NCBI GenBank assembly: GCA_965216945.1
Contig: CBDCGU010000003.1
Coordinates: 1,860,001 to 1,924,000 of the forward strand
Length of the DNA: 64,000 nt
Source of the DNA: DATHZQ01 sp965216945
GTDB taxonomy: Bacteria > Actinomycetota > Acidimicrobiia > Spongiisociales > UBA5794
Direction: 5' to 3'
This document shows, in pieces, positions 1 to 10,200 of the stretch (the stretch's first letter is position 1; each line of letters opens with the position of its first letter). Both the position numbers and the translations under genes were made by a program. Below the pieces are notes generated by a model. That model saw only the letters and a program-made list of their open reading frames with translations. It was not told where the DNA came from and ran no database searches.

Positions 1-721
1 GGGCGTCGCTTTCTCCGAGCCGGAAGAGGTCGAGCATCCGTGCGGAAGCCAGCATCACGGCGGCGGCGATGACGACGAAGACCACCACGGTCCCGACGGC
101 CCGCCAGGTTGAACCGGCGAGGCTGCCGAGCAGCCAGAACTCGATCGGTGGAACAGCGGCTCGGTCCGCCGCGAACACGACGAAGCCCACCCAGGCGCTG
201 AGCGCGGCACCGAGCGCGACCCCAGAGAGGATGATCCTGGTTGGATCGATCGAAGCTCTGCGTGCGAGCCGGCGAATCGCAAACGCGGTGATCACCCCGG
301 CCGCGACCCCGCCCGCGATCGCTCCTTGCACCCCACCGGCGGATGACCCGATGGCGGCCCCGATGGCCGCACCGGGGCCGATGCCCAGCAGATGCGGGTC
401 GGCCAGGTTGTTGCGGAGTAGACCCTGGAGTACGCCGCCGGTCAGTGCGAGCGCCGCTCCGACTGTGAATGCGAGGAGCATCCGAGGCATGCGAATGCCC
501 CACACCACGGCCTCGGCTCGAGCCGAGGGATCAGCGAAGAGGCCCAGTCCGAGCTTGCCGGCGAGCACACCCAGCACCTCACCCGAGGGCACCGCGACAG
601 CGCCGAGCGACAGCGCTCCCCACGCCACGGCCAGGAGGAGCAACCCGGCGATGGGGCCGACCAAGCGACGCCGGCCGGCGAAGGGGTCGTTGTCGTGTAC
701 GACGTCGTGCGTTCCGGTCAA
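1..721 (-). CDS. FecCD-family heme/iron ABC transporter permease (3' end beyond window)
   Basis: Inner-membrane permease that would move heme or ferric siderophore delivered by the adjacent binding lipoprotein. About 240 residues are visible and the frame runs off the window edge, so the C-terminus is missing. The frame shows the family's hydrophobic helices and the diagnostic stretch RMPRMLLAFTVGAALALTGG followed by LLRNNLADPHLLGIGPG. It starts at TTG 721-719, whose TTGA overlaps the TGA stop of the upstream binding-protein gene, so the two are translationally coupled. An ATPase gene would be expected just outside the window. Substrate (heme, siderophore or B12) cannot be told from this sequence. 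Confidence 0.88.
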   Translation of the reverse strand, partial: MTGTHDVVHDNDPFAGRRRLVGPIAGLLLLAVAWGALSLGAVAVPSGEVLGVLAGKLGLGLFADPSARAEAVVWGIRMPRMLLAFTVGAALALTGGVLQGLLRNNLADPHLLGIGPGAAIGAAIGSSAGGVQGAIAGGVAAGVITAFAIRRLARRASIDPTRIILSGVALGAALSAWVGFVVFAADRAAVPPIEFWLLGSLAGSTWRAVGTVVVFVVIAAAVMLASARMLDLFRLGESDA

Positions 722-1728
722 CCCAGATCGGGATAGAGGTCGAGGACGAACTCGCCTAGGGCCTGTCCCACGCGCGGTCCCAGGTTGAAGAAGTACGCCT
801 CGTCGTAGGCCAAGAACGCCCCGTTCTCCGCTGCTGGGGTTTCGGCCACTCCAGGCAAAGCCAAGAATGCCTCGATCCCACCAAGCGCCTCGAGCCCTGC
901 CTCTGGCAAGACGATGACGTCGGGTGCGGCGGCCACCAGGGCTTCCGGTGTCAACGGTGCCGGCCCGAACACGCCCGTTTGGGCGCCGGCATCGACGGCG
1001 CCGGCGCCTTCGATCATGGCCTGGGTGGCCGTACCGGCGCCGAACAGGAACACCAGCTGCGGCCCTCGGACGTACACGAAAGCAACTCGAGGGTCCGAAT
1101 CGTCTCCGGAGGCGAGTTGCCGGGCTGTGTCGATCTCGCCCATGACCCGCTCGGCCAGTGCCGCACCCTCATCGGGCACCCCCAAGATCTCGGCGACCTG
1201 GCTGATCTTGGTCTCCACCCCATCGAGCGTCGTTTGAGTCTCCAGGATCACCACCGGGATCCCAGAGCCACGCAACTGCTCGATGGCCTCAGGCGGAGCA
1301 ACCTGGGTGTCTCCGATCACCACACTCGGCTCGAAACGCAGCACAGCTTCGGCCGTCAACTGCTGGGCGAACCCGACCGTTTGACCCTGATCGTTGAGGG
1401 CAGCCGCCTCCGGTGGATAGGTCGTGGTGACGTCCACACCCACGACATTGTCTCCCAACCCGAGCTCGAAGATGATCTCGGTCAGGTCACCATTCAGCGA
1501 CACGATCCGGGACACATCGGTGATGGTCGTCTCGACGCCATCCGCACCGATGAACACACGTCCGACGGCTGCTGTCGTCGTTGGAGCCGTGGTGGAGGTC
1601 GTCGTCGACGTGATCGTCGTCGCCGGTGCGCCGACCGAGGCCGTCGTATCTGCGGGGGCGTCATCCCCGCACGCTGCGACCGCCAACGCGGTGGCGACGG
1701 CAAGCGCCAGCACGGACTTGGTCCTCAC
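718..1728 (-). CDS. Heme/iron ABC transporter substrate-binding lipoprotein (HmuT/FecB-like)
   Basis: 336-aa extracytoplasmic lipoprotein that binds the ligand and hands it to the FecCD permease encoded next. The N-terminus is a lipoprotein signal with lipobox LAVAAC (Cys about residue 20), then an Ala/Thr-rich linker to about residue 55. The periplasmic-binding fold opens with RIVSLNGDLTEIIFELGLGD, typical of the FecB/HmuT/BtuF class. The C-terminal lobe contains an AYDEAYFFNLGPRVGQAL segment common in heme-binding HmuT proteins. Its stop overlaps the permease start. Heme as ligand is inference from that similarity. Confidence 0.88.
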   Translation of the reverse strand: MRTKSVLALAVATALAVAACGDDAPADTTASVGAPATTITSTTTSTTAPTTTAAVGRVFIGADGVETTITDVSRIVSLNGDLTEIIFELGLGDNVVGVDVTTTYPPEAAALNDQGQTVGFAQQLTAEAVLRFEPSVVIGDTQVAPPEAIEQLRGSGIPVVILETQTTLDGVETKISQVAEILGVPDEGAALAERVMGEIDTARQLASGDDSDPRVAFVYVRGPQLVFLFGAGTATQAMIEGAGAVDAGAQTGVFGPAPLTPEALVAAAPDVIVLPEAGLEALGGIEAFLALPGVAETPAAENGAFLAYDEAYFFNLGPRVGQALGEFVLDLYPDLG

Positions 1729-1737
1729 GCGGTCACC

Positions 1738-2475
1738 TCACGTGGACCTGGTGGTCGATGGGGCGGTGCGCGCCCGCTGTGGCAGGTGAATGGAGATGGC
1801 CGCATCACCAGAAATGACCCGGTATCCGGCCCAGATCAGAAGCAATCCGATCAACTCGGTCACGTAGAGCACCTCGATGACCCCGGCTCTGGCGAAAGAA
1901 CCGCCAATCCCCGGCAGGATCGCACCCACCGCAATCAGGACGTTCCCCAAGACACGCGCCGAGGCGTCACCGCGACGCCAATACTTCCAAGCCGACCAGA
2001 TCGCACCACCGATGAGGAACACCACTGCATACAGGTTGACCAGCGGGGAGAACAGTCTCACCCATTGCCAGGCCATCACCTCGCCTGACAGTCGGTTCGG
2101 CTCAACCAACTCGTACAAGAGAGGTGTGGCCACGACGAACGCCGAAGCGATCGCCACGTACGTCACCAGGGCGACTGCCAGTCGATCCGCGACCGGTTTG
2201 CGCAGCAGCAAGTACACAGTGCCCTGGGCAAGTGGTCCAGCCCCAAGCAGCGCACCAGCGACATACCACGTGCGGAACACCGGCTCGCTCCAACCGAAGA
2301 TCGTCGTCGACGCCTCGGTGAGGGTGCCCAAGCCGTAGAGACCGACGCCGATCGTCCACCACAACACATACCGAGCCGACGGGTTGCGGCGCCAGTGCTG
2401 CCAGAGCACCCGGAAGAACGCAGCCGCGACCAGGGTGGTGACCACGGGCAAGTAGTGGATCAGATTCGACGACAC
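1738..2475 (-). CDS. Polytopic membrane protein of unknown function
   Basis: Predicted integral membrane protein of about 245 aa with roughly seven hydrophobic segments (for example YLPVVTTLVAAAFFRVLW near the start). I do not recognise a family. The GTG at 2475 is preferred over a start at 2568: a GGAAGGG lies just before it and the first helix begins at once, while the extra 31 residues of the longer form are poor in membrane character. It ends 9 bp before the heme-binding lipoprotein gene and is probably cotranscribed with it, so a role in heme/iron uptake is possible but unproven. Confidence 0.7.
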   Translation of the reverse strand: MSSNLIHYLPVVTTLVAAAFFRVLWQHWRRNPSARYVLWWTIGVGLYGLGTLTEASTTIFGWSEPVFRTWYVAGALLGAGPLAQGTVYLLLRKPVADRLAVALVTYVAIASAFVVATPLLYELVEPNRLSGEVMAWQWVRLFSPLVNLYAVVFLIGGAIWSAWKYWRRGDASARVLGNVLIAVGAILPGIGGSFARAGVIEVLYVTELIGLLLIWAGYRVISGDAAISIHLPQRARTAPSTTRST

Positions 2476-2728
2476 GCGCCCTTCCCGCACGGCATCGGCA
2501 GCACTCAAGGCCAATCTGAGATCGACACCAAGTCGGACCGATCCCGGCAAACCACTCGTGCGTCGCAATCACCGGCACCGGGCAACACACGCCGGTGGAC
2601 CACGCCGCCTCAAGGTGACGCGGTCGACGGGAGGCGCTACACCTCACCACGTGTCGGGCGACACCACCCGCACTTCGCTCGGTGGCAGGTTCGAGCAAGT
2701 TCGGACGCTGGAACTCGACGACGAATCC

Positions 2729-5700
2729 TCAGAGGTTGATCTCGTCGGCGTAGATCAGTCGTCGTTCCGGGACCCGCGGGCCGCGCTCGCCGAGGTCGGC
2801 GCGGTCGCCTTCGAGGATCTCCCATTCCTCGATGGCGACGCGCCACGTCTTCTGCGAGCCAGGTTTGCGCAGAGGGATGTTGACCGGTGACGACAGCTCT
2901 CCGACCCAGGCGGCCTCGCTCGCCGATCCGCCGGTTCCGCGGATCTTCAGCTCGACCGTGTCGACCGTATCCCACCCGAGATTCGTCGGGATGTTCGGGT
3001 CCTGCCGCTGCAGCCGAGCCAGCACGCGGCGGTTCGGGCTCACCACATCCTCCATCGACACGAGCGGCGGGGGGAACACCTGGTTCCGGCCGCGGATGCC
3101 GATGGGTCCGCTGACGACGACACGCACGTGCCGCTTGTCGGTGCGAGAGACGCTGGCGGTGCGGTCGGGAAGAAGCTGTACGAAGTCGCACTTGACCGGC
3201 TCGGACAGGTGACAGCCGTTGAGGCTCTCCGGCTGGTAGCGCGCCACCGCCAGCCGCACGAACGGCCAGAGCTTGTCGCCTGCGTCGATCGCCACGTCCA
3301 CGTACCACAACTTCCGCTCGGCGTTGTATTGCGGCTCGTAGCCGAGCACGGTGACCCGAGGGGCACCGGGCACCGAATGCAGGTTCATCGTCACCGGTGG
3401 GGCGACAGGGCGGGCGTCGCCCGGTTCGTCGAGCCCGAAAACGCCGAGCAGGTTGTCGAACTCGAGGAACATGCCTCGGCTGGGGACATTGGCGGACAAC
3501 CACACCGGGTCGGCACCCCACTGGCTGACCACGTTCCCCAAGCCCTTGTCCGCTCCTCCCAGCGCCACCAGCACGGCCAGCAACTCACCGCCACCGGACG
3601 AGTACCACGGGCGCTCCAGGTAGATACGCACCCCGGCGTGCCGGCTGCGACGCACGGCCATCGGCTGCTCCGGCTCGGTGCCCACCTCCCACCGCAGCAG
3701 TGGGAGCACCGAGTGAACGATCGGCGCCGCCGGCGTGGCAGAGCTCGGAACCGACACCGTGGTCGGATGCCCGACGACACTCTGGCCGTCGTCGCCCGCC
3801 GTCCCGTTGCTCGGCGTGAGCGTGGCGGCATCGAAGTACTCGCGGTAGCGAGTGGCAGCTCGGAACTGATACGTGACCTTGCGATGCTTGGTATCGCCCC
3901 ACTGGTGGACGGCGCGGTGGAGCCACACCGGGCCGAATCCGCGGATCTCCAGCCTCTGGTCGGCGAGCACACCGTCGGCGAGGATCGCCACGTCCTCCTC
4001 GGGTCGCACCACGGTGGTGAACCCAACGCCGCCGACCTCGGCCGTCTCCGGGAGCGGCACGCTCAGGTCGTCCGTGTACTCGGTCCATGTCGCCTCCGCC
4101 GTCAGCTGCTCGGTGCTCGGCCCGTGCACGTCGATGCCGCCGAACAGCGAGGCGTCTGTCGAGCCCTTGAAGCGGAGGACACGGAGACCGACGGCGTCGG
4201 GAGCCTCCAGCGGTCGGGGCACCGCATGCACCATCGTCACCCGGTCGAACGGTGTGAAGATCCACATCCACCCGTCGGCGGCCGCCTCCGCGATGACCTT
4301 GTTGTTGCGGATGATCGGAGGCAGGAGCCGCCAGAACCCGAACAGGTCGAGATCCGACTCCGCCAGCGACGACGCCAAGCGGAATCGCTGCACGTCGCCG
4401 GGCGGCAGACCCATGCGGAGCACGCGCCCGTCCAACCGGCCGGCGAGCTCCTCCCTGGACTCGAGAACCAGACGGAAGGAGCGGGGCTCAGGCCAGGAGC
4501 CGTCGTAGCGCACCGTGAATCCCTCCACGCCGAACGGGAAGACGAGCTGCCGGTCACGGCCTGCGTCTTGGAACACCAACGAGATCCCACGCGCCACCGG
4601 ATCAGGCAAGTACGGGAGCCGGAGGTCATCGGCACCGTGGGTGATGTACTGGCCGGGCGTCGGCGCCTCGCCGGGCTCGAGTGGAAGCTCCTTGAGGGTC
4701 GACGGCGGGACCCCCGGATCGCTGACCAGGGCGATGTCGGGTTGAGGGTCGTGGATGTTCGGGTTGTCGAGGCGCGGAACGCTCATGTCGAAGAGGGTCC
4801 CCGCCTCCCGGACGGCGACCCCGAGGAGCTTGCGGTGGTCGTCGGGATCGGTCGATCCGATCGCGTCGTCGAACGCACCGTGCAACTCTGCTTCGCTCTG
4901 GCTCGTCTTCGGTGCGACGAGGTGGCGCTCGGATTTGGCGTGATACCGGTGGCCGGGGTTGGCCGCCGCATAGGCCTGTGGCGACGTGACCGAGATGTCC
5001 AGCGTGTCCGGATCCTGCTCGACACCGGAGCGGATGACGAGTTGCAGTAGCGACTCGCCGGGGGAATTGGCGTGGCGGCTCACGACGGCCGGCGGTTGCA
5101 CCGGTTCCCAACGCAGGAACGGCATGAGGGGCGTCACCGTGCGGGCATCGAGCACCTCATCCCCGTCGACGTCGACTGCCGCGGCGACCACCTCCGCATC
5201 GAGGACGGCCGTTCCGGCTGCAAGCGGGGTACCAGTGTCGAGGATCAGGTCCTCGAAGGCTCGGTTCACCTGGCCGGTGCGATCGATGTCGGCAAACGTC
5301 CGTGCCCTGCCCATTCGGGTCAGCGGTTGCGCGCGGCGGGTCCGCAAGCGGGCGACGATCTCGGGAGCAAGCGGCTGGTTCGTTTCGCCCACCGCGACGT
5401 CCGTGATGTCGACCGCAGCCGGCCCCTCGCTCGCGGCTCGCCGCCGTACGACGGTCGCCGCCGACTCGCTCCGCAACTCGGTGTCGAGACCGGGGCTCGG
5501 CGCAAAACCGGTGGGCTCGCCAACGGTCGCCGACACCGCATTGACCGCCACCGACGGTGCGGGTTGCACCGGGCCCACGTCGTGGCGCCGGCTGTTACCG
5601 GCGAGGTCGACACCCCAGGCCCGGAACGCATACGACCGCCCGTAGCGGAGCCGCGGCAGCGTGCCCGGTTCGACCCTGGCGTGCAGCACGATCGGGGTGA

Positions 5701-7228
5701 TCGGGTCCGGGTCGGTGTCGGGATCTTCGACGATCTCCTCGCCCGCCTCGTGCCGGACTCTCTTGCCGGGCCGCGGGGCAGACAGGCTCCAGCCCCCCCA
5801 GCTGAACATCGCCTCGTGCACGTGCACCGGCGAGTCCTCCACCTCGGCCGTCTCCGTGGCCGTGGTGCTCTGGACATATCCTTCGTCGGCGACATCCTTC
5901 AGGACGGTCCCGTGATCGAGGACCTCGGCGTCCACACGGCGTGCATGGAGCGTGTACCACCGCTGCGTTTCGTCGTCGTAGACCTCGATGCGGTAACCCA
6001 CGGTGACGTCCTCGGTGTGGAGGAGTGGCGACGATCCACCGAGGATTGATTGACCCAGGCTCACCTGGGACGCGATGCGGTCCTGGGTCTCCAGCGCTCG
6101 CCCGCTGCGGGCAACCGTGAACCCACCGGTCCGGTGGGCGGGCGTGGCGGCCGTCACGTCGGCGTTGCCTTCGGCAGCCGTGACCAGCCGCGGGATGGTC
6201 CAGAGGAAACGGTCCGTCTTGAGGGCCGCACCGTCGACATCCATGTTGAGCACGCGGAAGAGGCTCTCGTCGCCGATGCGGAGACGACCTGCGGACCACT
6301 CCTCGCCTGAATGGGGTTTGGTCACGAGGTCGTCGCCGATGGCCCGCGTCGTCGTGCGGCATTGCATGCCGGTGAGCCCCGCCTCGAATGTGATGCTCGC
6401 AGAGATCCACTCGCTGTCGATCAGCGCCGGGAGGTTGAGCACTCTGAGATCGATGACCAAGCCGAGCCGGCGCAGCACCCCCGGGTGGTCGCCGAGCAAC
6501 GACACCCGCTCATGGAAGTCGGGGTCCGGGCGTGGCAGGTCGTCCCGGGTCATCCCGTCGATGGGTCGCACCGGGGGATCCACCGCAGCCGACTCGGGCC
6601 GCTCGTAGAAGCGGCGGGCGCGGTGGAATTCGGCGAATGCCCTCGTCAATCCCTCCAGGTTGGAGATGCTTCTCTCCACCGACCTGAGCGATGCCGGCTC
6701 GCCGGTCTTGCTCGGTTCGCGGACGATGCGGTCGTAGAGGTCCGTGAACGCCGACTCGTCGTATCCGGAGTCGCCGACATCGGCGATTCGGGTCATCAGC
6801 AACACGAGGGGATCGGCCTGCGGGTCGGGTGCGCCCGGTGCGGTGGGGTTGATCGCCATCGAGATGGCGGAGATCAGCTTGGCGCTGTCGTGGACCTCGC
6901 CGGCGCGGAACGTCCGCCAGTGGCGCTGCCGCCAGTCGGGTGGTGCCTGGCCCCGCACGGGAGTGTCTTCGGGGAAGACGGCCCGCCACACGTCCGGCTC
7001 GACGACGTCGAGCAGGGGCTCCACGTCGAGAGGGCCCGCCTGGTTGGAGAGCCCGATGGCGGCGCCGGAGAGTACCCGGGCCCAGTCGACAAACGTCGGG
7101 AAGGCGCCAAGCGGTGACTCGTCACCGTCGGGAGTGAGCTGGGGGGAGATGAACAGCGAAACGTGGAAAGGGGCGTCGTCGTCTGCGCTGTAGGGGAGCG
7201 CCACGACGGTGAATCTCTCGACGGCCAC
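2729..7228 (-). CDS. Giant uncharacterised protein (1499 aa), partner of the upstream 1260-aa protein
   Basis: Very long soluble protein without a signal peptide or clear membrane helix. I do not recognise the family. It is rich in beta-forming segments; a stretch reading LRYGRSYAFRAWGVDLAGNS (about residues 525-545) resembles a fibronectin-like/Ig-like fold junction, and Asp/Pro/Arg-rich loops are common. The start chosen is GTG 7228, directly after the TGA (7232-7230) of the upstream giant gene and with a GGGGGTG purine stretch in front; a TTG at 7243 is the alternative. The tight coupling implies the two giants act together. No Walker, protease or nuclease motif was seen. Confidence 0.75.
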   Translation of the reverse strand: MAVERFTVVALPYSADDDAPFHVSLFISPQLTPDGDESPLGAFPTFVDWARVLSGAAIGLSNQAGPLDVEPLLDVVEPDVWRAVFPEDTPVRGQAPPDWRQRHWRTFRAGEVHDSAKLISAISMAINPTAPGAPDPQADPLVLLMTRIADVGDSGYDESAFTDLYDRIVREPSKTGEPASLRSVERSISNLEGLTRAFAEFHRARRFYERPESAAVDPPVRPIDGMTRDDLPRPDPDFHERVSLLGDHPGVLRRLGLVIDLRVLNLPALIDSEWISASITFEAGLTGMQCRTTTRAIGDDLVTKPHSGEEWSAGRLRIGDESLFRVLNMDVDGAALKTDRFLWTIPRLVTAAEGNADVTAATPAHRTGGFTVARSGRALETQDRIASQVSLGQSILGGSSPLLHTEDVTVGYRIEVYDDETQRWYTLHARRVDAEVLDHGTVLKDVADEGYVQSTTATETAEVEDSPVHVHEAMFSWGGWSLSAPRPGKRVRHEAGEEIVEDPDTDPDPITPIVLHARVEPGTLPRLRYGRSYAFRAWGVDLAGNSRRHDVGPVQPAPSVAVNAVSATVGEPTGFAPSPGLDTELRSESAATVVRRRAASEGPAAVDITDVAVGETNQPLAPEIVARLRTRRAQPLTRMGRARTFADIDRTGQVNRAFEDLILDTGTPLAAGTAVLDAEVVAAAVDVDGDEVLDARTVTPLMPFLRWEPVQPPAVVSRHANSPGESLLQLVIRSGVEQDPDTLDISVTSPQAYAAANPGHRYHAKSERHLVAPKTSQSEAELHGAFDDAIGSTDPDDHRKLLGVAVREAGTLFDMSVPRLDNPNIHDPQPDIALVSDPGVPPSTLKELPLEPGEAPTPGQYITHGADDLRLPYLPDPVARGISLVFQDAGRDRQLVFPFGVEGFTVRYDGSWPEPRSFRLVLESREELAGRLDGRVLRMGLPPGDVQRFRLASSLAESDLDLFGFWRLLPPIIRNNKVIAEAAADGWMWIFTPFDRVTMVHAVPRPLEAPDAVGLRVLRFKGSTDASLFGGIDVHGPSTEQLTAEATWTEYTDDLSVPLPETAEVGGVGFTTVVRPEEDVAILADGVLADQRLEIRGFGPVWLHRAVHQWGDTKHRKVTYQFRAATRYREYFDAATLTPSNGTAGDDGQSVVGHPTTVSVPSSATPAAPIVHSVLPLLRWEVGTEPEQPMAVRRSRHAGVRIYLERPWYSSGGGELLAVLVALGGADKGLGNVVSQWGADPVWLSANVPSRGMFLEFDNLLGVFGLDEPGDARPVAPPVTMNLHSVPGAPRVTVLGYEPQYNAERKLWYVDVAIDAGDKLWPFVRLAVARYQPESLNGCHLSEPVKCDFVQLLPDRTASVSRTDKRHVRVVVSGPIGIRGRNQVFPPPLVSMEDVVSPNRRVLARLQRQDPNIPTNLGWDTVDTVELKIRGTGGSASEAAWVGELSSPVNIPLRKPGSQKTWRVAIEEWEILEGDRADLGERGPRVPERRLIYADEINL

Positions 7229-7229
7229 G

Positions 7230-10200
7230 TCACACCCCCGCAAACGCCAGGCAGTACTCGGACCAGGCCGGGGAGGTCCCGTCGGCTTCGAGTCCCATCA
7301 CGTCGACGAAGTTCGGATCTCCGTTGGAGCCGGCGAACTGGCGTTCGGCGCGAATGCTCACCGACGTGGAGAAGAACAGCACCTCTACCTTCACGGTGAT
7401 CGAGGCGCTGCCGACCATCTTGCCGGTGTTGAAGTCATAGTTCAGCTCGAGATACAGCTCGATAGAGGCCGAAATGAGGCCGAGCACGTCGACTTCGCCC
7501 CTGAGGCGGAAGTAGCCGGCGAGGGAGCCCGCATCACCCTCCAACCGCATGTAGATCCCGAGCATCGCCGACACCGACCCGGACGCCACCCCGAAGTCCA
7601 CCGCCAGGACGGCACCCGCTTCGAGGCTCATCTCGAGGACGACCAGGCCCTGTGGGGACAGGCGGAGCCCGAAGAACCCGCCGCCACCGATGAACAGGAC
7701 GGCAAGGGTGAAGGGCCGCTCCCTCGTGCAGAAGTTGAAACCGACGGTCACCATCTCGCCGAGGAACGGCACCTGGATGTCCGCTCCCAGGGACAGGTTC
7801 GACAGGTTGAAGACACCGATGGCGACGTTGGGGAGGTCCTGGGTGAACCCGGCGCTGAGCCCCGAGGCGGTGACGTCGAGGAACGGTGGGTCGGAGAAGC
7901 CGTCGAACGGGATCAGCTCCTTGAGCACCTCGATGAAGGCGAGCATGCCGCGGAACTCGATCTCGGCGAGGACCACGTCGACTTCGGGCTTGCCTTCCGA
8001 CCCGGCGCGGAACGACAAGTGGTCGAATGCGAATCGGACGAGGTCGGCGCCGGGAAGCAGGTTGAGGGCGAAGTCCTTCAGCTCGGCGAGGGCTTCGACT
8101 CCGAGCTCGCCCTTGCCGTTCATCCTGCCTTCGACGGCCAGGACCAGGCTGCGTTCGGTCAGCTCCAGCACGGGGCTGTTGTCGTCTGGCCACGACTGCA
8201 GCATCGGTGTCCACTCGTACCGGTACGAGAACATCGTGCTGCTCGAGCCGAGCCCGTTGACAAAGCGCACGATGTCCTCGATGAGGTCGGCTGCGGTGCA
8301 CACCACTCCGAGGATGTCGGCGATGGTCTCGAGCTGGCGGCCGATGAGGGGCGGGAGCATCGTGGCCACTTCGCGGATGTCCGGGATGGCATCGCACATG
8401 TCCTGGAGAGGCCCGCTCAGGTCGCCCGTCACCTGAGCCGGATCGGCGTCGATGAGACCGGCGATGGCGTCGACGATCGCAGTTGCCGCGTCCTGCACGC
8501 GGGTTCGCAGCGCTACCGCGGCATCGAAGGCGGCCTGGGCCTGCTGCTGCAGCTCCGCTGCCTTGTCCTGCGCTCGGGTTCGCAGCTTGTCGGCCTCGGC
8601 CACCGCATCTTCGACCATGCGTTTCACCCGGTTGAGGTCGTCGATGAACGCTTCGATCCGATCGAGCGTGTCGGACACGACCGTTGGGGCGTCGTCCAGG
8701 TCGATCCCGATCGTGTCGAGCAGCTCGACGAGGTTCACCAGGCCGAACAGCTTGGGCGAGACGTTCTTCAGGAACTCGACGGGGTCGAACGTTCCCGAGG
8801 CGATGTTGTCGAGGTCGTCCACCGTGCCCTTGAGGCGGGAGAGCCCTGCGACGTTGAGGTTGGGCTGGACGAACCCGCCGGCCTTGTCGCTACCCGACGA
8901 CTGGCCCTCACCAAAACCGAGCTCGACGGGGGCGACCAGCTCTGCCCACACCTCACCTGCGTTGGCGCCGGTGTCGAACCGGTCGGTGACGTACGTCGGG
9001 AAGTAATTGACTTTGACCGGGCCGGTTCCGGAGAGCTGTTCGACGGCGTCGACCGTGATGGCGGCGATGTCCATCTGCGGCGTCGCGCCACCGGTGAAGG
9101 CCGTCGCATCGAACGTCAAGCTGGCGGTGGGGGCGATCGTGTCTCCGCCCTTGCGCACCGGAGCGAACGCGATGTTCTGCCCGTCCGCTGCGATGGTGCG
9201 GTGCGGCGAGTGGACGTTCTCGATGTCCTGTTGGTCCGTGTACGCCTCAGCGACCCAAGTCAACGGCGTGGCGAGACGGACCGCGCGGTCCTCGTGGTCC
9301 CGGCAGTGCAAGATGAAGACGAATGGCTGGCCGTTGACATGCGGCACGAAGGCCTTGTCCTGCTGGTCCCCCGTCGGCTCCGGATTCAACGTCGGTGTCA
9401 CCAGGGGTTCCAGCGTGATCTCGGTGAACGGCATGTCGGCGGACGTGAAGCGTTTCACCGGCTGGCGAACGACGAGGAACTTGCGCTGGTACAACCCGGC
9501 GATCGAGTTGACCGGCTCCCTCATCTTGCGCTCGGTGAGCTTCACCAGGCTCGCCCGATGCCCGAATGGCCAGAGGTATCCGGGGTAGACGACCTTGACG
9601 AATTGGTCGCGGCCCATGGGTGCGATGTGCTCCCAGGACTCCAGCGACGACATCTTCGCTTCCGAGTAGTCGATGGTCTCCCACTCACCGTGGAAGTCCA
9701 ACCAGGCGCCGAGGGCGGATACGTAGAGGCGCCGCGCATCCACGGGCTCCGGTCTGAGCCTCTTGCCGTCTTTGCCGATCCACGTTTCGGCGCTTTGCCG
9801 GACGAGCATGTGGCGGTCGGCCCCATCGAGCGACATGCGGAAGGGAACGTTCTCGTGGGGCGGTTTCTTGACCTGGGAGAAATCGGCCATCGCCTCCCGG
9901 TCGCGCGTCCAGACGGCGCGGATGATCCGCTGGCGCGCCGTCGCCTCGTCGATGCTGATCGACTCGTCCGGTGCGGTGCGTCGCACCCCGAGCCGGCTGT
10001 GCCACAGTTCGATCCGGTGCTCTGCATCGGCCGCGGGCACCGGCGCGGTGGCATGGGTCCAGCCGCCCATGGCGCTCGGGCTGATGATCAGCCGGTAAGG
10101 GGCCTCGATGGCGGTCTCGAGCGTTCGCGGCTCGCGACTCAGCCGGGGTCGGGGTGGGAGGCTGATGTCGATCTCACCGGCCACGATGCCGCCACCCCCG

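Noticed and set aside
69..788. Long plus-strand frame over the FecCD permease
   Set aside because: Pro/Arg/Ser-rich shadow frame; the minus strand encodes a clear permease.
3128..5050. 640-codon plus-strand frame
   Set aside because: Shadow of the 1499-aa minus-strand gene, with Arg/His/Gly-biased composition and no motifs.
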